Assembly (NCBI RefSeq): GCF_014201145.1 | Contig: NZ_JACHDP010000001.1 | Coordinates: forward strand, 3,534,001-3,598,000 | Length of the DNA stretch: 64,000 nucleotides | Source of the DNA: Micromonospora parathelypteridis | Lineage (GTDB): Bacteria > Actinomycetota > Actinomycetes > Mycobacteriales > Micromonosporaceae | Direction: 5' to 3' | Shown here: positions 26,964 through 35,647 of the stretch, piece after piece | Layout: each line of letters opens with the position of its first letter | Numbering within the stretch: the first letter of the stretch is position 1 | The notes under the pieces: model-generated | The model's database searches: none | The model's input: the letters and a program-made list of their open reading frames with translations, nothing else | What the model was told of the DNA's origin: nothing | Translations under genes and position numbers: made by a program

Positions 26964-28517
26964 GTGACCGAGCTGAACCTGCCGTCGATCGACTACGCGG
27001 CGCTCTCTCCAATCCTGATCATGCTGGGCACCGCCTTGCTCGGTGTGCTGGTCGAGGCCTTCGTGCCTCGGCGCTGGCGGCACGTGGTGCAGTTGACGCT
27101 GGCTCTGCTGGCGGTGCTCGCGGCGCTGACCATGGTGGTCCTCAACGCCGACGAGCGGATGATCACCGCCGGCCAGGCCATCGCGGTGGACGGGCCGACG
27201 CTGTTCCTCCAGGGCGCGATCCTGGTGCTGGCCGCGATGGCGCTGCTGCTGATCGGTGACCGCTCGGTCGAGCGGGGCGGGGCGTTCGTCGCCCAGGCCG
27301 CGGTGACCGCCGAGTCGGCCGACGACCGGCGACAGGCCGAGGGGCGCAACGGCCTCACCGAGGTCTACCCGCTCATCACGTTCGCGATCGGCGGCATGCT
27401 GATCTTCGTGGCGGCGAACGACCTGCTGACCATGTTCATCGCGCTGGAGGTCTTCTCCCTGCCGCTCTACCTGCTCTGCGCGCTGGCCCGTCGCCGGCGC
27501 CTGCTGAGCCAGGAGGCGGCGATGAAGTACTTCCTGCTCGGCGCGTACGCCTCCGCGTTCTTCCTGTTCGGCGTGGCCCTGATCTACGGCTTCACCGCCG
27601 GCATTCCGGGCCGTACGGCCGGCGTCGACTTCGCCACCATCAACGCGGCGGTGAGCGAGTCTCCGGCCAGCCAGGTGCTGCTCTTCGCCGGCATGGCGCT
27701 GCTCGCCATCGGCCTGCTCTTCAAGGCCGCGGCGGCACCGTTCCACGTCTGGACCCCGGACGTCTACCAGGGTGCGCCGACGCCGGTCACCGGCTTCATG
27801 GCGGCCTGCACCAAGGTCGCCGCGTTCGGTGCGCTGCTGCGGGTCTTCCACGTCGCGTTCGCCGATGCAGCCTGGGACTTCACGCCGGTGCTCGGCGCGG
27901 TGGCGGTGCTGACCATGCTGGTCGGTGCGGTGCTGGCGGTCACCCAGACCGACATCAAGCGGCTGCTCGCGTACTCCTCGATCGCCAACGCCGGCTACCT
28001 GCTGGTCGGTGTGCTGGCACCGAGCCGTGACGGGCTCTCCGGCACGATGTTCTACCTGGTCGCGTACGGCTTCTCGGTGCTGGCCGCGTTCGCGGTGGTG
28101 ACCCTGGTGCGCGACGCCGACGGGGAGGCCACCCACCTGTCCCGCTGGGCCGGGCTGGGCCGACGGTCGCCGTTCTTCGCCGGGCTGTTCACCTTCATCC
28201 TGCTCGCGTTCGCCGGTATCCCGCTGACCAGCGGTTTCACCAGCAAGTTCGCCATCTTCGGGCCGGCGCTGGACGGTGGTCAGGCCTGGCTGGTGATCGC
28301 CGGTGTGCTGACCAGCATGGTGCTGGCGTTCCCGTACCTGCGGGTCGTGGTGATGATGTGGCTCTCCGAGCCGGGCGAGTCCACCCCGACCGTCACGGTG
28401 CCCGGTGGGCTCACCGCCGCCGCGCTGATGATCGGTGTGCTGGCCACTCTGGTGCTGGGCGTCGCCCCGGCACCGCTGCTCGATCTGGCCACCGGAGCTG
28501 CCGAATTCGTTCGTTGA
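26964..28517 (+). CDS. nuoN: NADH-quinone oxidoreductase subunit N
   Basis: A 517-residue antiporter-like pumping subunit, last gene of the operon. About fourteen helices; the functional Glu is in IALEVFSLPLYLLCA and the Lys in LLFKAAAAPFHVWTPDVYQG. GTG 26964 follows the AAAGGC at the end of the junction repeat. A strong hairpin 14 nt after the stop ends the operon, so all 14 subunits are present and intact. Confidence 0.95.
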   Translation: MTELNLPSIDYAALSPILIMLGTALLGVLVEAFVPRRWRHVVQLTLALLAVLAALTMVVLNADERMITAGQAIAVDGPTLFLQGAILVLAAMALLLIGDRSVERGGAFVAQAAVTAESADDRRQAEGRNGLTEVYPLITFAIGGMLIFVAANDLLTMFIALEVFSLPLYLLCALARRRRLLSQEAAMKYFLLGAYASAFFLFGVALIYGFTAGIPGRTAGVDFATINAAVSESPASQVLLFAGMALLAIGLLFKAAAAPFHVWTPDVYQGAPTPVTGFMAACTKVAAFGALLRVFHVAFADAAWDFTPVLGAVAVLTMLVGAVLAVTQTDIKRLLAYSSIANAGYLLVGVLAPSRDGLSGTMFYLVAYGFSVLAAFAVVTLVRDADGEATHLSRWAGLGRRSPFFAGLFTFILLAFAGIPLTSGFTSKFAIFGPALDGGQAWLVIAGVLTSMVLAFPYLRVVVMMWLSEPGESTPTVTVPGGLTAAALMIGVLATLVLGVAPAPLLDLATGAAEFVR

Positions 28518-28530
28518 CCGAGGGTTCGAT

Positions 28531-28570
28531 CACTGGGGGTCGGCACGTGTTCACGTGCCGGCCCCCAGTG
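28531..28570 (+). terminator. Terminator of the nuo operon
   Basis: CACTGGGGG-T-CGGCACG (from 28531) pairs with CGTGCCG-G-CCCCCAGTG (to 28570) around TGTTCA, with one internal T/G opposition. It lies directly after nuoN and 38 nt before the next gene. Confidence 0.8.
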
Positions 28571-28607
28571 CGTATCCCCGGCCCGGAGCAGGTCGAACGC
28601 ATGTGGC

Positions 28608-29693
28608 ATGGTTGATAGCGTGGTGAATCCGGCGGGCGAGCGTTCAGGTGCCTCCGGCTCCGGCGGTCGACGGGGTCGGGCGAGCACGAGTCAGTTTGGC
28701 GCGGTCGGTCTCAACCTCGTCGATCCTCGCGTCGAGGCGTCCGTGCTGGGTGTGCTGGACACGGTCGAGGTCGAGCTGCGGGCCAGTGTGGCCAGCGCCG
28801 ACCCGTTCGTCACCGAGGCTGCCCGGCACCTCGTCGAGGCCGGCGGGAAGCGCTTCCGGCCGCTGCTGGTGGCGCTCGGCGCCCAGTTCGGTGACCCCAG
28901 CGGCCCGCAGGTGGTCCCGGCCGCCGTGGTGATGGAGCTCACGCACCTCGCCACCCTCTACCACGACGACGTGATGGACGAGGCTGCCGTCCGCCGGGGC
29001 GCGCCGAGCGCGAACTCCCGCTGGACCAACTCGGTCGCCATCCTGGTCGGCGACTACCTCTTCGCCCGTGCGGCGGACATCGCCGCCGATCTGGGCCCCG
29101 AAGCGGTCCGGTTGCAGGCGCGCACCTTCGCCCGGCTGGTGCACGGCCAGATCGCGGAGACCGTGGGTCCGCGCGCCGGCGACGACCCGGTGGCCCACTA
29201 CCTGAACGTGATCGCGGAGAAGACCGGCTCGCTGATCGCCACGTCGGCCCGCTTCGGCGGCATGTTCGGTGGCGCCCCGGTGGAGCACGTCGAGGCCCTC
29301 GCCGGGTACGGCGAGACGATCGGCGTCGCCTTCCAGCTCTCCGACGATCTGCTGGACATCGCCTCCGAGTCGGTGCAGTCGGGCAAGACGCCCGGCACGG
29401 ACCTGCGCGAGGGTGTCCCGACGCTGCCGGTGCTCTACGCCCGCGCGGCGGACGACTCCGACGCGTCCTCGATGCGTCTGCGGGAGATCCTGGCGACCGG
29501 CCCGCTGACCGACGACGCCCTGCACGCGGAGGCGTTGGGGCTGCTCCGGGAGAGCCCGGCGCTCAAGCGGGCCCGGGAGACCGTTCGCAGTTACGCCGAG
29601 GACGCCCGCGCACGCCTGGCCCCGCTGCCGCAGGGTCCGTCCCGCCAGGCTCTCGAATCGCTCTGCGACTACATCGCCGACCGCACCAGCTGA
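28608..29693 (+). CDS. All-trans polyprenyl diphosphate synthase
   Basis: A 361-residue class I isoprenyl synthase that extends allylic diphosphates with IPP. The two Asp-rich motifs are DDVMD (about residue 121) and DDLLD (about 246); GGKRFRPLL near residue 78 binds IPP. Small residues and chain length suggest a long-chain product, likely the menaquinone tail, given the mqnC/menG/nuo surroundings. The first 35 residues are a Gly/Ser-rich extension. Its 3' end overlaps the convergent MFS gene by 25 bp. Product length cannot be told from sequence. Confidence 0.88.
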   Translation: MVDSVVNPAGERSGASGSGGRRGRASTSQFGAVGLNLVDPRVEASVLGVLDTVEVELRASVASADPFVTEAARHLVEAGGKRFRPLLVALGAQFGDPSGPQVVPAAVVMELTHLATLYHDDVMDEAAVRRGAPSANSRWTNSVAILVGDYLFARAADIAADLGPEAVRLQARTFARLVHGQIAETVGPRAGDDPVAHYLNVIAEKTGSLIATSARFGGMFGGAPVEHVEALAGYGETIGVAFQLSDDLLDIASESVQSGKTPGTDLREGVPTLPVLYARAADDSDASSMRLREILATGPLTDDALHAEALGLLRESPALKRARETVRSYAEDARARLAPLPQGPSRQALESLCDYIADRTS

Positions 29694-30898
29694 TCCACGC
29701 CCTGGCTCGCGCCGGCGGATACGCGGGTCAACAGGCGGCTGCCGACGAGCATGAGGGCGGCGGCGAGCAGCATCGCCACCGCTGCGGTGGTCCACATGGC
29801 GGGGTAGCCGAGGTGGGCCGCGAGTGGGCCGAGGCTCAGCGGGCCGAGACAGCCGCCCGCGTACACCCCGGTCTGGGTGATCGAGGTGGCGGCGGCCGGT
29901 GACTGTGGGTGGAGCCGGACCACGGCGAAGTTCATCAGGCCGGGCCAGGCCCAGCCCAGGCCGAAGCCGAGCACCACGCCGACCATCAGCGGCACCGGGC
30001 CGGTCAACGCGAGCAGGCCCAGGCCGGCCGCGCCGACGACCAGCATCGCGGCGATGAGGGCGACGTGACCGGTGTCGCGGCGATCGGCCAACCAGCCAGC
30101 ACCCACCCGGGCCGCCACGCAGACCGCGCTGCCCAGGGTCAGGGTGAGGCCGGCGAGGCCCGGCGACAGCCCCCGCGCCGCGGCGGAGTCCACCAGGAAG
30201 GTGCCCAGCGCGTTGGCGGCGGCTGAGGCCAGCGTCGCCGCCGCGCCGATCACCACCAACGCCGTCGTCGCCCGACCCGCGCGCGAGGCGCCAGCCCGCC
30301 GCGCCAGGCCGGGCAACTGCCGGGGTACGGCGGGCAGCGTCGTCAACGCGGCGACGGCGGCGGCCACGAACGCCCAGCGCCAGCCGACGGTGAGCGCGAT
30401 GGTGGGCACCGCCACGCCGGCCAGCAGGGTGGAGACCGGAATGGCGGCCTGCTTGATGCCGAACGAGAGCCCCTGTCGTCGGGCCGGCACGTGCTGGGCC
30501 AGCGCGGTGTTGCTGGCCAACTGGCCGAGCGCGTTCGCCGTCGCGCTGAGCGCCAGCAACCCGACCAGCACCGGGTACGACCGGGCGAGAGCGGCCACGG
30601 CCAGCATCGACCCGGCGGCCAGCACGATGCCGCAGCGGGCCATCAGGGCCGGCCCGTACCGCTCGACCAGGCGGCCGGAGGGCACCGAGGCCAGCGCGCT
30701 GACCCCGAAGTAGACGGCCACGGCCAAACCCAGGCCGGCCGGGGAGAAGCTCAGGTCCGCGCCCATCTGCACGGCGAGACCACCGAGCAGGAAGACGGGC
30801 AGTACGCAGGCCACGGTGGTGGCGACTGCGCTGGCGCTCGCCTTGATCGGCCGGGGCCGGGCGATGGTCGACTCGGGGGTTGGGACGGTGTTGGTCAT
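29669..30898 (-). CDS. MFS transporter
   Basis: A 409-residue major facilitator with twelve predicted helices and the loop 2-3 motif SGRLVERYGP, typical of YbfB/CynX-like or arabinose-efflux-type exporters. The substrate is unknown. It is divergent from an IclR regulator with 154 bp between them, which suggests regulation by that protein. The 3' end runs 25 bp into the polyprenyl synthase gene. A drug or metabolite exporter is possible, without evidence for either. Confidence 0.85.
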   Translation of the reverse strand: MTNTVPTPESTIARPRPIKASASAVATTVACVLPVFLLGGLAVQMGADLSFSPAGLGLAVAVYFGVSALASVPSGRLVERYGPALMARCGIVLAAGSMLAVAALARSYPVLVGLLALSATANALGQLASNTALAQHVPARRQGLSFGIKQAAIPVSTLLAGVAVPTIALTVGWRWAFVAAAVAALTTLPAVPRQLPGLARRAGASRAGRATTALVVIGAAATLASAAANALGTFLVDSAAARGLSPGLAGLTLTLGSAVCVAARVGAGWLADRRDTGHVALIAAMLVVGAAGLGLLALTGPVPLMVGVVLGFGLGWAWPGLMNFAVVRLHPQSPAAATSITQTGVYAGGCLGPLSLGPLAAHLGYPAMWTTAAVAMLLAAALMLVGSRLLTRVSAGASQGVDQLVRSAM

Positions 30899-30989
30899 CG
30901 TCCGGCAAACTTACGCGAACCCTGCTCAGAGCACTCATCGTGACCGGTGGGGCACATCCTGTGGATGGTGATCTGGCATCCTCCACCCG

Positions 30990-31015
30990 AACAGGCATTT
31001 CGCACCGGGCCTGTT
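30990..31015. promoter_or_regulatory. Inverted repeat AACAGGC-N12-GCCTGTT between MFS and IclR genes
   Basis: Perfect 7-bp arms (30990-30996 and 31009-31015) lie midway between the divergent genes. IclR proteins usually bind such dyads in shared intergenic regions and repress themselves and a neighbour. A T-run (TTTTT) follows the right arm, so a weak terminator is an alternative reading. Confidence 0.4.
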
Positions 31016-31052
31016 TTTCATATGGTGTAAGTCCCCGGCGGCGGAGGTGGTT

Positions 31053-31835
31053 GTGCGCGACCCCTTGGCAGAACCTTCGGACCTGATCCGCAGCGTGTCC
31101 CGAGCGCTGCGGGTGCTGGAGTCGGTCGGTCGCGCCCCGAAGGGCCTGACCGTCAAGCAGATCGCCCGGCGGTGCGAGTTGACCGTGGCCACCACCTACC
31201 ACCTGGTCCGCACGCTCGCCTACGAGGGCTACGTGATCCGTCGCGAGGACGGCACGTACATCGTGGGGCTGGAGGTGGCCGACCGCTACCGGGAGCTGGT
31301 GACCGCGTTCCGGGGCCCTCCAGCGGTCGGTGAGACGCTGCGGCGGGCTGCTCTGGACACCGGCTACAGCCACTACCTTGGTCGCTTCGTCGGCGGTCAG
31401 GTGGCCCTCACGGCGGTTGCGGAGGGGCACCGCTCGCCGTACCTGGAGGACCTGGTCCCCGGCTTCGACGAGGGGGCGCACGCGACCGCCCTCGGCAAGT
31501 CGCTGCTCGCCACTCTCACCGCGGACCAGCGCCACCGCTATCTGCGGGAGTACGGCATGCGCCCATTCACCACGGCCACGCTGACGACCACTGAAACGTT
31601 CGAGGCCGACCTGGCCGCCGGTGACCGGCGCGGCATGCAGTTGGAGATGGGGCAGTTCCGCCAGGGGGTGGCCTGCGCGGCGGTGCTCGTCGCGCCGGAC
31701 AAGGACATGGAACGCCGCGTCGTGCTGGCCTGCGCCTTGCCGGCCAGCGAGATGATGACCTCCGCCCGGGTGGTACGAGCCAAGCTGCTCACCGTGGCCC
31801 GCAGCGTCGCCGACGGCATCGCCGCCGACACCTGA
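31053..31835 (+). CDS. IclR family transcriptional regulator
   Basis: A 260-residue regulator with an N-terminal winged helix (LTVKQIARRCELTVATTYHLVRTL) and a C-terminal IclR effector domain (about 80-250) containing GFDEGAHATALGKSLLA. GTG 31053 is five bases after GGAGG; the GTG at 31047 overlaps that ribosome site and was rejected. The ligand is unknown. It is most likely autoregulatory and may control the divergent MFS gene. Confidence 0.88.
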   Translation: MRDPLAEPSDLIRSVSRALRVLESVGRAPKGLTVKQIARRCELTVATTYHLVRTLAYEGYVIRREDGTYIVGLEVADRYRELVTAFRGPPAVGETLRRAALDTGYSHYLGRFVGGQVALTAVAEGHRSPYLEDLVPGFDEGAHATALGKSLLATLTADQRHRYLREYGMRPFTTATLTTTETFEADLAAGDRRGMQLEMGQFRQGVACAAVLVAPDKDMERRVVLACALPASEMMTSARVVRAKLLTVARSVADGIAADT

Positions 31836-31847
31836 CCGCACCAACAC

Positions 31848-31884
31848 CGAGAGGCCCTCTCCCAGGCTGGGAGAGGGCCTCTCG
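31848..31884. terminator. Bidirectional terminator between iclR and phoX
   Basis: CGAGAGGCCCTCTCCC (from 31848) pairs with GGGAGAGGGCCTCTCG (to 31884) around AGGCT. It sits between two convergent genes and can serve both. Confidence 0.85.
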
Positions 31885-31945
31885 TGGCGGTCCAGCGCCG
31901 GACCGCCTGAGTAACGTCAGCGACCTGCCGGCCGCAGGGGTAACG

Positions 31946-34072
31946 TCAGCTCCCCACCGGGCCGCCGTCGAGGCGCCAGGTGACCACCACGCCCGGCTTG
32001 GCGTAGTCGCCGTCGGGCCAGTTCGAGGCCGGGTTCTCCACCGAGGCGCCGGTGATCTCACCCGGGTGCTGTACCGCGACGAAGACCGAGCGGTTGTCGC
32101 CGGTGATGAACGGCCCGCAGGTCTCCGCTCCGAGCGGCACGGTCAGGAACTGCTTGAGGTGACCCCGCTCCGGGCCCTCCAGAGCGGTGGCGAACAAGCC
32201 GTCGTTGCTGCCCAGCGCGTTGCCGTCGGTGGAGATCCACAGGTTGCCGGTGGCGTCGAAGGCGACGTTGTCCGGGCAGGAGATCGGGGAGACCTTGGTC
32301 TTGTCGTACCCGGCGAAGAAGGTCGACGAGTCGGTCGGGTCGCCGCAGACGATCGGCAGTGACCAGGCGAAGGTCTCGGCGGCGTTGTCGTTGCGATCCT
32401 CGACCAGCTCCAGGATCTGCCCGTGCTTGTTGGCGTTGCGCGGGTTGGCCTCGTCGGCGGCTGCCTTGTCGGCCTTGCCACGGTCGGTGTTGTTGGTCAG
32501 TGCCACGTACACCTTGCCGGTGAGCAGGCTCGGCTCGACGTCCTCGGGGCGGTCCATCTTGGTCGCGCCGACCTTGTCGCCGGCGAGCCGGGTGAAGGTG
32601 AGCACGTCCGCGGTGGTCATCCCGTCGACGAACGACCGGTTGCCGCTGACCAGCTTGATCCAGCGACCGCGGCCGTTGAACGCGCCATCGGTGGGGAGCT
32701 TGCCCGAGCCGTCGATCTCGGCGGCGCTGGTCTGGTCGAGCTTCGCCACGTAGAGCGTGCCGGACTCCAGCAGGGTCAGGTTGTGCTTGCGGGCAGCCCA
32801 GGAGTTGCCCTTCATGAACTTCTTGTCCGAGACGAACTTGTAGAGGTAGTCGAACCGCTCGTCGTCGCCCATGTACGCGACCACGTGACCGTCCTTCGCG
32901 ACGATCACGTTCGCGCCCTCGTGCTTGAACCGGCCCATCGCGGTGTGCTTACGCGGGCGGCTCTCCGGGTCGAACGGGTCGATCTCGACGATCCAACCGA
33001 ACCGGTGCGCCTCGTTGGGGTGCCTGGCCAGATCGAAGCGCTCGTCGGCACGCTCCCACTTGCGGCTGCCGCTGGGGTAGCGGCTGGCGGTGCTGATGCC
33101 GTACCGGTCCAGCTTCGGCTTCAGCTCGGCCGGGGCGGCGTCCGCACCGACGAAGTACTGGTTGAAGTTCTCCTCGCCGGAGAGCACAGTGCCCCACGGG
33201 GTCACGCCACCGGCGCAGTTGTTCAGCGTGCCGACGACCGTACGACCCTTGGGGTCGGCGGCGGTCTTCAGCCAGGCCGAGCCAGCGGCCGGGCCGGTCA
33301 GGTCGAACTTGGTGCTGAGCGCGGTGACCCGCCGGTTGTACGGCCGGCGGCCGTTGTCGACCGGCTTCCACTGCCCGGTGCCCGCGACCCGCTCCAACTC
33401 GACCACGGACATGCCGTGCGCGGCCATGGCGGTGCGCAGCTGCTCCACGGAGAGCCCGTCCAGGCCGGGGAAGCCGGGGAACATCAGGTCTTCGTTGGTG
33501 TACTCGTGGTTGACCACGAGCAGCGCCCGCTTGCCCTGCTTGTCCAGCGGCAGCACGCCCACGAAGTCGTTGTTGTAACCGAACTGCTTGGACTGCGCCG
33601 CAGCGGTCTGGTGGTGCAGGTTGAACTCCGGCGCGCCCGGCAGCACCGGGTCACCCCACTTGATCACCACGGCGTGGTCGTAGCCGTTCGGAACGACCAG
33701 GGTGTCCAGCTTGTTCGGCGGGATCGGCTTGAAGGTGAGCGCGCCGTTGCCGACACCGGTGCTGGGACGACCGAAACCGAAGGCCTCCGGGACGTCCGGG
33801 GTGGTGGGGGCCGCCATGGCGGGGGCCGCCCCGGCCAGCGCGCCGGCTGCCGCGCCGCCGAAGCCGAGGACCAACGCGCCGACCGCGCCGGCCCGGACCA
33901 CGCCGCGCCGCGAGACCTCCGCGTTCACCACGTCTCCGAAGTACGCGTTGTCGGAGTTGTTCGGGACCGGGTGGTCACAGGCGTTTCCGCAGCGGTACAG
34001 GCAGGTCATGGCGTCACGGGTGCCGTGACGGTTGCCGGTCAACAGGGGGAGCAGCCGGGGACGGTCGCTCAT
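31946..34072 (-). CDS. phoX: PhoX-type alkaline phosphatase
   Basis: A 708-residue secreted phosphomonoesterase of the PhoX (DUF839) family, which uses calcium and iron and releases phosphate from organic esters. After the family's usual leader (CLYRCGNACDHPVPN) comes a Tat signal with the twin arginine at 55-56 (SRRGVV), a hydrophobic stretch and APAMA near 87. The catalytic domain contains NHEYTNEDLMFPG, GTVLSGEENFNQYF, AMGRFKHEGANV and DNVAFDATGNLWISTDG, as in other PhoX proteins. ATG 34072 has GGAGG at eight-base spacing; the in-frame start at 34102 was rejected. Two PHO-box-like repeat pairs upstream predict induction by PhoP under phosphate limitation. Confidence 0.93.
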   Translation of the reverse strand: MSDRPRLLPLLTGNRHGTRDAMTCLYRCGNACDHPVPNNSDNAYFGDVVNAEVSRRGVVRAGAVGALVLGFGGAAAGALAGAAPAMAAPTTPDVPEAFGFGRPSTGVGNGALTFKPIPPNKLDTLVVPNGYDHAVVIKWGDPVLPGAPEFNLHHQTAAAQSKQFGYNNDFVGVLPLDKQGKRALLVVNHEYTNEDLMFPGFPGLDGLSVEQLRTAMAAHGMSVVELERVAGTGQWKPVDNGRRPYNRRVTALSTKFDLTGPAAGSAWLKTAADPKGRTVVGTLNNCAGGVTPWGTVLSGEENFNQYFVGADAAPAELKPKLDRYGISTASRYPSGSRKWERADERFDLARHPNEAHRFGWIVEIDPFDPESRPRKHTAMGRFKHEGANVIVAKDGHVVAYMGDDERFDYLYKFVSDKKFMKGNSWAARKHNLTLLESGTLYVAKLDQTSAAEIDGSGKLPTDGAFNGRGRWIKLVSGNRSFVDGMTTADVLTFTRLAGDKVGATKMDRPEDVEPSLLTGKVYVALTNNTDRGKADKAAADEANPRNANKHGQILELVEDRNDNAAETFAWSLPIVCGDPTDSSTFFAGYDKTKVSPISCPDNVAFDATGNLWISTDGNALGSNDGLFATALEGPERGHLKQFLTVPLGAETCGPFITGDNRSVFVAVQHPGEITGASVENPASNWPDGDYAKPGVVVTWRLDGGPVGS

Positions 34073-34156
34073 GGGAGAGGCCTCCAGAAAAGTCGGTGGC
34101 ACGACAGGCGGCGTACCAGGCGGACGCTAGGAGGACGTGGTGAGCGCTCGTCGGCC

Positions 34157-34178
34157 ACGATCTGAACCGTGCGTGAAC
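34157..34178 (-). promoter_or_regulatory. PHO-box-like pair of 11-bp direct repeats, proximal
   Basis: Reading the minus strand, GTTCACGCACG (34178-34168) is followed directly by GTTCAGATCGT (34167-34157). Two adjoining 11-nt units beginning GTTCA is the actinobacterial PhoP site layout. It lies 85 bp upstream of phoX. Confidence 0.65.
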
Positions 34179-34204
34179 ACCTCTGCCGATGACACACCAC
34201 CCAA

Positions 34205-34226
34205 CCGGTCTGACCTCGGGCTGAAC
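34205..34226 (-). promoter_or_regulatory. PHO-box-like pair of 11-bp direct repeats, distal
   Basis: On the minus strand GTTCAGCCCGA (34226-34216) abuts GGTCAGACCGG (34215-34205), a weaker match to the same 11-nt pattern. It ends 8 bp before the start of the divergent sigma factor gene, so PhoP bound here could also affect that gene. Confidence 0.5.
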
Positions 34227-34234
34227 TGATCGGC

Positions 34235-34813
34235 GTGACTGCACGTATTTCTGAGCGGACGCACCGCCGGACGCGCGCCGGAAGCGAGGAGACCGCCATC
34301 AGCGACCACGACGCCCAACTGCTGCGCGCGCTGCACGACGAGCACGCGGAGGCGCTGTACGCCCATGCCCTGCGGCTGGTGAACGGGGACCGGCAGCGAG
34401 CCGAGGACCTGGTGCAGGAGACACTGCTGCGGGCCTGGCGACACCCGGAGTCACTGGACCCACGACGCGGCTCGGTACGGTCCTGGCTCTTCACCACCGC
34501 CCGCAACCTGGCCATCGACGCCTGGCGGCGGCGGTCCACCCGGGTCGGCGAGGTGTTCACCGACGACCTGCCCGAACCGCCCGAGGTGATCGACGAGGCC
34601 GAGCGGGCGGTGGAGGCGTGGACCGTCGCCGAGGCGCTGAACCGGCTCAGTCCGACCCACCGGGAAGTGCTGGTGGAGTGCTTCTACCAGGGGCGGTCGG
34701 TGGCCGAGGCGGCGTCCCGCCTGGGCGTACCACCAGGGACCGTGAAGTCCCGCACCCACTACGCGCTGCGGTCTCTACGGTTGGTCCTGGCTGAGATGGG
34801 AGTGACGGGATGA
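34235..34813 (+). CDS. ECF sigma factor (SigK/SigL-like)
   Basis: A 192-residue extracytoplasmic-function sigma factor. Region 2 is about residues 30-98 (RAEDLVQETLLRAWRHPESLDPRRGSVRSWLF, described by its core) and region 4 about 125-185 (LSPTHREVLVECFYQGRSVAEAASRLGVPPGTVKSR). The gene overlaps the anti-sigma gene by 4 bp. GTG 34235 is used here; an internal start near residue 20 is possible. It is divergent from phoX with PHO-box-like repeats between them. Confidence 0.9.
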   Translation: MTARISERTHRRTRAGSEETAISDHDAQLLRALHDEHAEALYAHALRLVNGDRQRAEDLVQETLLRAWRHPESLDPRRGSVRSWLFTTARNLAIDAWRRRSTRVGEVFTDDLPEPPEVIDEAERAVEAWTVAEALNRLSPTHREVLVECFYQGRSVAEAASRLGVPPGTVKSRTHYALRSLRLVLAEMGVTG

Positions 34814-35529
34814 CCCGGTGCGAGTTCGCGCACGACGATGGCGCGTACGTGCTGGGTGCCCTGGCCCCCGCCGATCGGGCGGCCTACGAGCGGCACCTTG
34901 GCGGCTGCGACTCGTGCCGGGAGGCGGTCGCCGAGATCGCCGTCCTGCCCGGGTTGCTCGGGCGTCTCGATCCGGCAGGTTTGGAGCAGATCCTGCCGCC
35001 GCCAGCCCCACCCCGGGTGCCGGCGCTGCTGGAGGAGGCCCGGCGTCGCCGGCGTCGGGAACGCGCCGCGGACCGGCGCCGGTACGCGCTGACCACGCTG
35101 GCCGCCGCCGGGCTGGCCCTGATGGTCGGCGTGGGCGCCGCCGTGGTGCTGCCCGGGCCCACCGGCCCGTCCGGCCCTCCGGGGGCGCAGGGCAGCACGC
35201 CTGCGCCGCAGGTGTCGATGGTCGCCATGCGCCCGGCGTCGGCCGAAGGGCCGGTGCACGCCGACATCGGACTCACCGGCACCGAGTGGGGCACCGAGGT
35301 GACCATGCGCTGCGGGTACGACGCGCGGACGAGCTACGGCAAGGCGTACCCGTTCCGGCTGGTGGCTCGCGGCCCGAACGGCGCCAGCGAGCAGATCGGT
35401 TCCTGGCTGGCCGCACCGGGCGACGCACTCCAGTTCACCGGTGCCACGAGGTTCACCGACGCAGAGCTGGTCAGCGTGGAACTCCAACGAGCCGACGGCA
35501 CCCCCATCCTGACCTACGCCGTCCCCTGA
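34810..35529 (+). CDS. Zinc-finger anti-sigma factor, membrane-bound
   Basis: A 239-residue RskA/RslA-like protein. The cytoplasmic part has the zinc anti-sigma motif with His29, Cys33 and Cys36 (ERHLGGCDSC) plus an upstream His8, within HDDGAYVLGALAPADRAAYE. One transmembrane helix lies at about 91-112, followed by an extracytoplasmic domain (about 140-239) of the RskA C-terminal kind. It probably holds the preceding sigma factor inactive until a signal triggers release. ATG 34810 overlaps the sigma stop. Confidence 0.9.
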   Translation: MTRCEFAHDDGAYVLGALAPADRAAYERHLGGCDSCREAVAEIAVLPGLLGRLDPAGLEQILPPPAPPRVPALLEEARRRRRRERAADRRRYALTTLAAAGLALMVGVGAAVVLPGPTGPSGPPGAQGSTPAPQVSMVAMRPASAEGPVHADIGLTGTEWGTEVTMRCGYDARTSYGKAYPFRLVARGPNGASEQIGSWLAAPGDALQFTGATRFTDAELVSVELQRADGTPILTYAVP

Positions 35530-35547
35530 CCCCGTCCCTCTTTTCCT

Positions 35548-35620
35548 CGCGATCTTGCACTTTCTGTCCTGCCATAAGGGGCATAGCGCCGATATCGGCG
35601 ACAGTAACTGCAAGATCGCG
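35548..35620. repeat. Intergenic inverted-repeat element CGCGATCTTGCA...TGCAAGATCGCG
   Basis: Perfect 12-bp terminal arms (35548-35559 and 35609-35620) enclose 49 nt with a second palindrome CGCCGATATCGGCG (35587-35600). It sits between the convergent anti-sigma and rarD genes. The layout is that of a small dispersed palindromic element; it could also act as a terminator. Only one copy is in the window. Confidence 0.6.
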
Positions 35621-35647
35621 GCGGACCAGGGTGGGGTCGGGGGCGGG

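Noticed and set aside
28644..31847. 1067-codon open frame on the minus strand
   Set aside because: It runs antisense to the polyprenyl synthase and iclR genes and out of frame through the MFS gene. The sequence is Arg/Gly/Asp-rich with no domain; it exists because GC-rich third positions remove stops.
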